Positions 38,592 to 44,113 of a stretch of 44,113 nt of DNA are shown here, one piece after another. The stretch lies in assembly GCA_009692805.1 (NCBI GenBank), contig SHYM01000003.1, positions 1 to 44,113 on the forward strand. The letters run 5' to 3'. The notes beneath the pieces were generated by a model. It was not told the DNA's origin. It saw only the letters and a program-made list of their open reading frames with translations, and searched no databases. Made by a program: the position numbers and the translations under genes. Source of the DNA: Dehalococcoidia bacterium. GTDB taxonomy: Bacteria; Chloroflexota; Dehalococcoidia; SHYM01. Position 1 is the first letter of the stretch; each line of letters opens with the position of its first letter.

Positions 38592-38791
38592 GCCAACTCC
38601 GTCGAACTGTCCGCTAGCTCTTCCACCCGCACCAGGTGGCGGACCTTCACCACCGTACCTCGTACCACGGGGTTATCGGGCAGCTGAACCGTTTGCTGGA
38701 GCCGGCGTAGCCCCAGGGAGCGTACCGCGGCCCGCTGGTCCCGGGGATACCCGATGCCGCTGCGGGTCCAGGTGATGCGCAGCTGGCCCAT
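38588..38791 (-). CDS. rpmD: 50S ribosomal protein L30
   Basis: LRITWTRSGIGYPRDQRAAVRSLGLRRLQQTVQLPDNPVVRGTVVKVRHLV. Confidence 0.95.
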   Translation of the reverse strand: MGQLRITWTRSGIGYPRDQRAAVRSLGLRRLQQTVQLPDNPVVRGTVVKVRHLVRVEELADSSTELA

Positions 38792-39358
38792 CTAGCGCGC
38801 CCCTGGATTCGTCGGCGCCTCGGCTGGGGGCTTGATCAGGGCCTCCGCGGGGGCAGAGGGCCTGGCCTTGCGCCGCGCCGCCAGTAACACCGGGTCTTGC
38901 AGCTGGCTCAGCGCCTTCATGGTGCAGTGGACCACATTGGCCGCGTTGGAGCTGCCCAAAGACTTACTGACGATGTCGCGAATGCCGACCAGCTCGACCA
39001 CCGCGCGGACACCGCCGCCCGCTATGACGCCGGTACCGGGCTTGGCTGGCTTCAGCAGCACCCGGGCCGCGCCGAAGGTGGTCATCACCTGGTGATGGAT
39101 GGTGTGGCCTTTCAGCGTTACCGGCATCATGTGTTTCTTGGCCTTGGCGGTGGCCTTGCGGATCGCCTCGGGCACCTCACGCGCCTTGCCCAGGGCCGCT
39201 CCCACGTGCCCTTGGCCATCGCCCACCACGACCATAGCGGTGAAGCTGAACCGGCGGCCGCCCTTCACTACCTTGGCGACCCGGTTTATGAATACTACCT
39301 TGTCTTGCAGGGTCAGGTCCTGGGGCTCCGCTCGCTGACGTGGCTGGCGGGATTGCAT
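38792..39358 (-). CDS. rpsE: 30S ribosomal protein S5
   Basis: [52 protein letters not shown]. Confidence 0.97.
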   Translation of the reverse strand: MQSRQPRQRAEPQDLTLQDKVVFINRVAKVVKGGRRFSFTAMVVVGDGQGHVGAALGKAREVPEAIRKATAKAKKHMMPVTLKGHTIHHQVMTTFGAARVLLKPAKPGTGVIAGGGVRAVVELVGIRDIVSKSLGSSNAANVVHCTMKALSQLQDPVLLAARRKARPSAPAEALIKPPAEAPTNPGAR

Positions 39359-39729
39359 TAGAACTCTAGACCCCCTTCTCTCGCCGCTTCGGCCACCGCC
39401 TTGACGCGGCCATGGTATTTGTATCCGCCGCGGTCGAAGACCACGCGGCTGAGGCCTTGCTCCTTGGCGCGCTGGGCTATCAGGACGCCAACCTGGCGTG
39501 CGGCCTCCAGCTTGCTCTTTCCCGTCAGTTGCTGGCGCAGGGCTGGCTCCAGGGAGGAGGCGGCCGCCAGGGTATGGCCCCGGCTATCGTCGATGATCTG
39601 AGCGGCCACCTGGCGCAGGCTGCGGAAGACGCTCAGCCGGGGCCGGGCGCTGCTGCCCGTCACCCGCTTCCGCACCCGCAGGTGGCGCAGTTGACGCATT
39701 TCCCTGGCATCCTTGGCTCTGGCGACCAC
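39358..39729 (-). CDS. rplR: 50S ribosomal protein L18
   Basis: [72 protein letters not shown]. Confidence 0.96.
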   Translation of the reverse strand: MVARAKDAREMRQLRHLRVRKRVTGSSARPRLSVFRSLRQVAAQIIDDSRGHTLAAASSLEPALRQQLTGKSKLEAARQVGVLIAQRAKEQGLSRVVFDRGGYKYHGRVKAVAEAAREGGLEF

Positions 39730-39739
39730 TAGCTGCTCC

Positions 39740-40285
39740 TTAGGCTTTCTTGACCACGGCCTTGCCGGCCTTACGCCGGACCCGTTCGCCGGCGTAGGTG
39801 ATACCTTTGGCCTTGTAGGGGTCGGGCGGCCTTACCGCGCGGATGAGGGCGGCGGTCTGGCCCACGGCCTGCTTGTCCGCCCCGCTGACCACCAGATGGA
39901 TGCCTGCCTCCACGTCCACCTGGATGCCGGGCGGAGGGGAGACCACTACGGGGTGGCTGAAACCCACCGCGATGCTCAGCTTATCGCCCACCTTCTGGGC
40001 CCGGTAGCCGACACCGCTGATCTCCAACTCCCGCCGGAATCCCTGGGTTACCCCCAGCACCATGTTGTTGAGGAGGCTCCGGCTGAGCCCGTGCAGGGCC
40101 CGGTACACCCGGCCCTCGCCCAGCCGTTCCACTCGCAGCACGCCATCGTCTTGGCGGATGCTGACCTCGGGACGGAAGGCGCGGCTCAGGGTGCCCCGGG
40201 GGCCCTTGACGGTTACCGTCTGGCCCTGGATCTGCACCTCTACGCCCTTGGGGACACTCACCGGTTGCTTGCCGATCCGCGACAT
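39740..40285 (-). CDS. rplF: 50S ribosomal protein L6
   Basis: [53 protein letters not shown]. Confidence 0.97.
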   Translation of the reverse strand: MSRIGKQPVSVPKGVEVQIQGQTVTVKGPRGTLSRAFRPEVSIRQDDGVLRVERLGEGRVYRALHGLSRSLLNNMVLGVTQGFRRELEISGVGYRAQKVGDKLSIAVGFSHPVVVSPPPGIQVDVEAGIHLVVSGADKQAVGQTAALIRAVRPPDPYKAKGITYAGERVRRKAGKAVVKKA

Positions 40286-40298
40286 AAAAAGCTACACC

Positions 40299-40697
40299 TC
40301 ACCACACGTAGCAGAGCACCTCGCCGCCCAGGCCCTGCTTCCAGGCGTCCTGGCTGGTCATGATCCCCTTGGGGGTGGAGATGATGGCTAGGCCCAGGCC
40401 TCGGTAGGCCCGCCGCAGGTCATTGCGGCGGGCGTAGATGCGCAGCCCGGGCTTGCTCACTCGACGCAACCCCAGGATGGCGGGCTCGCGCTTGCCCAGG
40501 TAGCGCAACCGAATCCGCAGCACAGGCGGGGCGGCGCGGTCCCTCACCACCTCGAAGTCCTCGATGAACCCCTCGTTTTTGAGGACCTGCAGCAGCGGAA
40601 TTTTAAGTTTGGAGGAGGGCACTCTGAGGTCCTCCTTCCGCATGGCCACGGCGTTGCGGAGGCGAGTCAACATATCAGAGATGGGGTCGGTCATCAT
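40299..40697 (-). CDS. rpsH: 30S ribosomal protein S8
   Basis: MTDPISDMLTRLRNAVAMRKEDLRVPSSKLKIPLLQVLKNEGFI; start chosen at MMTDP. Confidence 0.96.
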   Translation of the reverse strand: MMTDPISDMLTRLRNAVAMRKEDLRVPSSKLKIPLLQVLKNEGFIEDFEVVRDRAAPPVLRIRLRYLGKREPAILGLRRVSKPGLRIYARRNDLRRAYRGLGLAIISTPKGIMTSQDAWKQGLGGEVLCYVW

Positions 40698-40722
40698 ACC
40701 TTGCAAACGCTCCTCTGCACCA

Positions 40723-40908
40723 TCACCAACTCGCCTTGCGGACCCCTGGGAGTTCGCCCACTAGGGCCCGCTGCCGGAAACAGATGCGGCAGAGGCCGAA
40801 CTTGCGCATGTAGCCCCGGGAACGGCCGCATAGCTGGCAGCGGTGGTGCATGCGTACCGCGAACCTGCGGGGCTTGTCCATGTTCACTATGTCTACGGTC
40901 TTGGCCAT
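40723..40908 (-). CDS. rpsN: 30S ribosomal protein S14 type Z
   Basis: 61 aa with [38 protein letters not shown]. Confidence 0.97.
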   Translation of the reverse strand: MAKTVDIVNMDKPRRFAVRMHHRCQLCGRSRGYMRKFGLCRICFRQRALVGELPGVRKASW

Positions 40909-40918
40909 GGTCCCCTTC

Positions 40919-41665
40919 CTAAGCGCGGCTGAAGGGCAGGCCCAGCAGCTCCAGCAGCCGTTGGGCCTCGGGGTCGGTCCGGGCAGTGGTGACTATGGTC
41001 GCCTGAAAGCTCCGCACCTTATCGACCTTATCGTACTCGACCTCTGGGAACACAATCTGTTCCCGTATGCCCAGAGAGTAGTTGCCACGACCGTCGCAGG
41101 CCGACCGGGGCACCCCCCGGAAGTCCCGGATGCGGGCTAGGGCGACGTTGGTAAGCTTGTCGAAGAAGTCGTACATGCGGTTGCCCCGCAGGGTGACCAT
41201 CGCCCCGATGGGCATGCCTGCCCGGAGGTGGAAGTTGGCGATGGACTTCTTGGCGCGGGTAACCACCGGCTTCTGGCCGCTGATCGCGGTCAGCTCCGCC
41301 GTCAGCGCTTCCAGCGCTTTGGGGTTCTGGATGGCCTCCCCCAGCCCCACGTTGAGCACCACCTTCTCCAGCTTGGGGACCTGGAAGAGGTTCCGGTAGC
41401 CGAACTCTTTCATGAGCGCGGGGGCCACCTCCTGGCGGTAGCGCTCCCGCAGCCGTGAAGGCGGCGCCTTCGCCGCCTCTGGGATCTCGGCCCGGGGCCG
41501 GCCCGGGGCTCGGGCCTCGGCAGCCGGCGCCGTCCCCGGAGCCCGCGCCTTCCCCGACGCCCCCGCCTTGGGTGTGCGGCCGCCAGGCGGGGCTTGGGCG
41601 CCCTTAGCGGACGCAGCGGCCTTGGTGGCCTTGATGGGTGGGTTTTCCTTCTTCGCCATCTTCAC
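40919..41665 (-). CDS. rplE: 50S ribosomal protein L5 with long N-terminal extension
   Basis: [40 protein letters not shown] core preceded by about 70 aa of Lys/Ala/Pro-rich sequence. Confidence 0.95.
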   Translation of the reverse strand: MKMAKKENPPIKATKAAASAKGAQAPPGGRTPKAGASGKARAPGTAPAAEARAPGRPRAEIPEAAKAPPSRLRERYRQEVAPALMKEFGYRNLFQVPKLEKVVLNVGLGEAIQNPKALEALTAELTAISGQKPVVTRAKKSIANFHLRAGMPIGAMVTLRGNRMYDFFDKLTNVALARIRDFRGVPRSACDGRGNYSLGIREQIVFPEVEYDKVDKVRSFQATIVTTARTDPEAQRLLELLGLPFSRA

Positions 41666-41673
41666 AAACCTGC

Positions 41674-41985
41674 CTAGCCTACCTGCTCACCGGTGCGCCG
41701 GGCGACCCGCGCCTTCGTCCCGTCCGACAGGGTCGTAAAACCAACCCTAGTGGGTTCGCCGTTTACGAGTAGCATCACTTTGGAGACGTAGAGCGGCGCC
41801 TCTTTTTCCACGATCCCGCTCTGCCGCACGCCGGGCCGTGCCCGCTGGTGCCGCTTGACCAGATTCACTCCCTGGACGAGGAGTTTGCCATCGCGCGGGA
41901 AGGTGCGCAGCACCTTCCCGCTGCGGCCCCGGTCCTTCCCGGTGATGACCAGCACCGTGTCGTCCTTGCGGATCTTCAAGGCCAT
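41674..41985 (-). CDS. rplX: 50S ribosomal protein L24
   Basis: [44 protein letters not shown]. Confidence 0.97.
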   Translation of the reverse strand: MALKIRKDDTVLVITGKDRGRSGKVLRTFPRDGKLLVQGVNLVKRHQRARPGVRQSGIVEKEAPLYVSKVMLLVNGEPTRVGFTTLSDGTKARVARRTGEQVG

Positions 41986-41986
41986 C

Positions 41987-42355
41987 TTAGAGGACCTCCG
42001 GCGCCAGGGAGACGATCTTGGTGAAATTCTTGTCGCGCAACTCCCGGGCCACTGGTCCGAAGATACGCGTGCCCCTGGGATTGTTGCCCTCTAACAGCAG
42101 CGCGGCGGCGTTCTCGTCGAAGCGTATATAGGAGCCGTCGGGGCGCCGATAGGGCTGTTTGACCCTGACCACCACGGCCCGCACCACGTCGCCCTTCTTG
42201 ACCGGCGCGTGGGGTGTTGCCTGCTTCACCGAGGCCATAATCACATCGCCCACGCTGGCGTAGCGACGCCTGGAGTAGCCGGGGATGCCGATGCACATTA
42301 TCACCCGGGCGCCCGTGTTGTCAGCCACCTTCAGCCGCGTGTAAGTCTGGATCAC
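41987..42355 (-). CDS. rplN: 50S ribosomal protein L14
   Basis: [44 protein letters not shown]. Confidence 0.98.
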   Translation of the reverse strand: MIQTYTRLKVADNTGARVIMCIGIPGYSRRRYASVGDVIMASVKQATPHAPVKKGDVVRAVVVRVKQPYRRPDGSYIRFDENAAALLLEGNNPRGTRIFGPVARELRDKNFTKIVSLAPEVL

Positions 42356-42696
42356 GCCGGGACCTCCTGCTGGGCCGCGCCACCCGCCTTGGCCTCCGGC
42401 GGCACCGGCACCTCGGCGGGTTGGATCTCGGCCAGCTGAGCCTTGCGCAGGACCTCCAGCACCCGCCAGCGCTTGGTCTTGGAGAGGGGCCTGGTCTCAA
42501 TGATTTGCACCACATCGCCCAGGGAGCAGATACGCTCCGGGTCGTGCACATGGAAGGTGCGCTGGCTCCTGACTACCCGTTGGTAGCGGTGGTGCCGACG
42601 CAACGACTCCACGGCTACGACCACCGTCTTCTCCATCTTGGCGCTGGTGACGGTGCCGGTCCGTTTCTTGCGGATGATAGCTTTTTCTTTGTCCAT
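42352..42696 (-). CDS. rpsQ: 30S ribosomal protein S17 with C-terminal extension
   Basis: [44 protein letters not shown], then extra [22 protein letters not shown] tail. Confidence 0.95.
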   Translation of the reverse strand: MDKEKAIIRKKRTGTVTSAKMEKTVVVAVESLRRHHRYQRVVRSQRTFHVHDPERICSLGDVVQIIETRPLSKTKRWRVLEVLRKAQLAEIQPAEVPVPPEAKAGGAAQQEVPA

Positions 42697-42717
42697 CGTA
42701 TCCTGCCTCGAGGCCCT

Positions 42718-42927
42718 CTAGCCTCCGGTTGCCAGCTCTCGCTCTCTCATGACGGAGGCCAGTTGAGCGATATGCCGCCTGGTCGCCCGGAGGGCGCGGT
42801 GGTTTTCCAACTGCTTGGTGGCGAGGCGAAACCGCAGGTTGAACAGCTCCCGCCGCGTCTCCTCTAGCTGCTTGCCGAGCTCCTCTGAGGTGAGCCCGCG
42901 AATCTCTTTTGCCTTGGTTCTGGCCAC
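42718..42927 (-). CDS. rpmC: 50S ribosomal protein L29
   Basis: KEIRGLTSEELGKQLEETRRELFNLRFRLATKQLENHRALRATRRHIAQL. Confidence 0.96.
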   Translation of the reverse strand: MARTKAKEIRGLTSEELGKQLEETRRELFNLRFRLATKQLENHRALRATRRHIAQLASVMRERELATGG

Positions 42928-42950
42928 GGCTCAAATCCTGGGGGGCGGCC

Positions 42951-43376
42951 TCAGCCGCCGATCCCCAGCTCCTCCTTGCTCACGATCTTGGTGCGCACGG
43001 CAAGCTTGAAGGCGGCGAGGCGGAGCGCCGCCCTGGCCGTCTGCTCCTGCACTCCCGCGATTTCGAACAGCATGCGCCCGGGCTTCACTACGGCTACCCA
43101 ATGGTCCGGGGGGCCCTTGCCCTTGCCCATGCGCGTCTCCGCCGGCTTCTTGCTGACCGGTTTGTCGGGGAAGACCCTTATCCAGACCCGGCCTCCCCGC
43201 CTCAAGGTGTGGGTGATCGCGCGGCGCGCCGCTTCGATCTGGCGCGCGGTCATCCAGTCCGCTCCCTGGGCTTGCAGGCCGAACTCTCCGAAGGCCAAGG
43301 TGGCTCCGCTGGTGGCCACGCCGCGGCGGTGGCCCCGCTGCGATTTCCTGTACTTGACCCGTTTGGGCTGCAGCAC
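42951..43376 (-). CDS. rplP: 50S ribosomal protein L16
   Basis: [56 protein letters not shown]. Confidence 0.98.
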   Translation of the reverse strand: MLQPKRVKYRKSQRGHRRGVATSGATLAFGEFGLQAQGADWMTARQIEAARRAITHTLRRGGRVWIRVFPDKPVSKKPAETRMGKGKGPPDHWVAVVKPGRMLFEIAGVQEQTARAALRLAAFKLAVRTKIVSKEELGIGG

Positions 43377-43381
43377 TTGCC

Positions 43382-44113
43382 CTACTCCTGCGCCGGTGCT
43401 TCAGACGGGTCGGAGACGGTCTCGAGGCTGGTGGCGGCGCCGGCCGCCTCCGGGACCCCTGGTGCCTTAGCGCCGGCCCTGGGCTTGGGGGCTGCTCGGC
43501 TACGTGGCGCCCTCGGCTTCGCCTCGGCAGCGGCCGGGGCGCCCTGCTTGGTGGCTGCCGCCTCCCCGGTCCTGGCCGCCGGCGTCGCGGCCGTGGCGGT
43601 GGCCTTGGGGCTTGGAACGCGGGCGCGGGCTGCCCTCGGCTTGGCGGGCGCCGCCACCTTCGCCTCATGGGTGGGGACGGCTGGCGCTGATGAGGCTGGC
43701 GCCGATGCTGATGCCATCGCCTCCCCTAGGCGGGCCAGCACCGCTGCGCCCAGGGGCTCTGCGGCCGCTTCGGTGCTGGCGGGCAGCGCCGTGGCCGCGG
43801 GCGCCGCCGCCTTGGCCGCCTCGGCGGCGGGCCGCTCCACCCGCTCCGGGAGCACATCTCCGCGATAGATCCAGACCTTGACCCCAATGCGTCCGAGGGT
43901 GGTCTGAGCTTCGGCGATGCCGAAATCCACATCGGCCCGCAGGGTGTGCAGGGGCACCCGCCCCTGGCGTTCCGTCTCCACGCGCGCCATCTCGGAGCCC
44001 CCCAGCCGCCCGGCGCAGCGCATGCGGATGCCGCGGGCCCCGGCCTGCATCGTCCGCAGCACTGACTGCTTCATGGCCCGGCGGTAGGCGACCCGACGCT
44101 CGATCTGGTCGGC
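43382..44113 (-). CDS. rpsC: 30S ribosomal protein S3, 5'-truncated by window edge, long C-terminal extension
   Basis: [46 protein letters not shown]...[17 protein letters not shown], then about 150 aa of Ala/Pro/Lys/Arg-rich sequence; frame open to the window end. Confidence 0.94.
   Translation of the reverse strand, partial: ADQIERRVAYRRAMKQSVLRTMQAGARGIRMRCAGRLGGSEMARVETERQGRVPLHTLRADVDFGIAEAQTTLGRIGVKVWIYRGDVLPERVERPAAEAAKAAAPAATALPASTEAAAEPLGAAVLARLGEAMASASAPASSAPAVPTHEAKVAAPAKPRAARARVPSPKATATAATPAARTGEAAATKQGAPAAAEAKPRAPRSRAAPKPRAGAKAPGVPEAAGAATSLETVSDPSEAPAQE

Overview
GC-rich bacterial chromosomal window; protein similarity and gene order suggest Chloroflexota/Dehalococcoidia-like, but that is an inference. 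Nearly all coding is on the minus strand. The left part holds SAM-cycle genes (ahcY, mtnP, mtnA), fabZ, a PHP phosphoesterase, a YmdB-like phosphoesterase, rny, recA, mutM, paired EamA half-transporters and polA. The middle has a plus-strand DODA dioxygenase / arsM / SRPBCC group, then coaD, rsmD and acyl-CoA metabolism genes. The right part (about 30.2-44.1 kb) is a compact ribosomal supercluster running from rpsC (cut by the window edge) through the spc and alpha operons to truA, rplM and rpsI. It includes a short rpmJ absent from the ORF track, and an adk whose P-loop lies upstream of the called start and can only be reached from a CTG start codon. The most interesting non-coding signal is a four-copy dispersed intergenic element (about 180-220 bp). 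It has TTGCAC(A/G)AAAA-type terminal inverted repeats, several internal hairpins whose stems are kept while their sequence changes, a candidate 9-bp target duplication at one copy, and a nested insertion in another. No CRISPR array, rRNA or convincing tRNA was seen.
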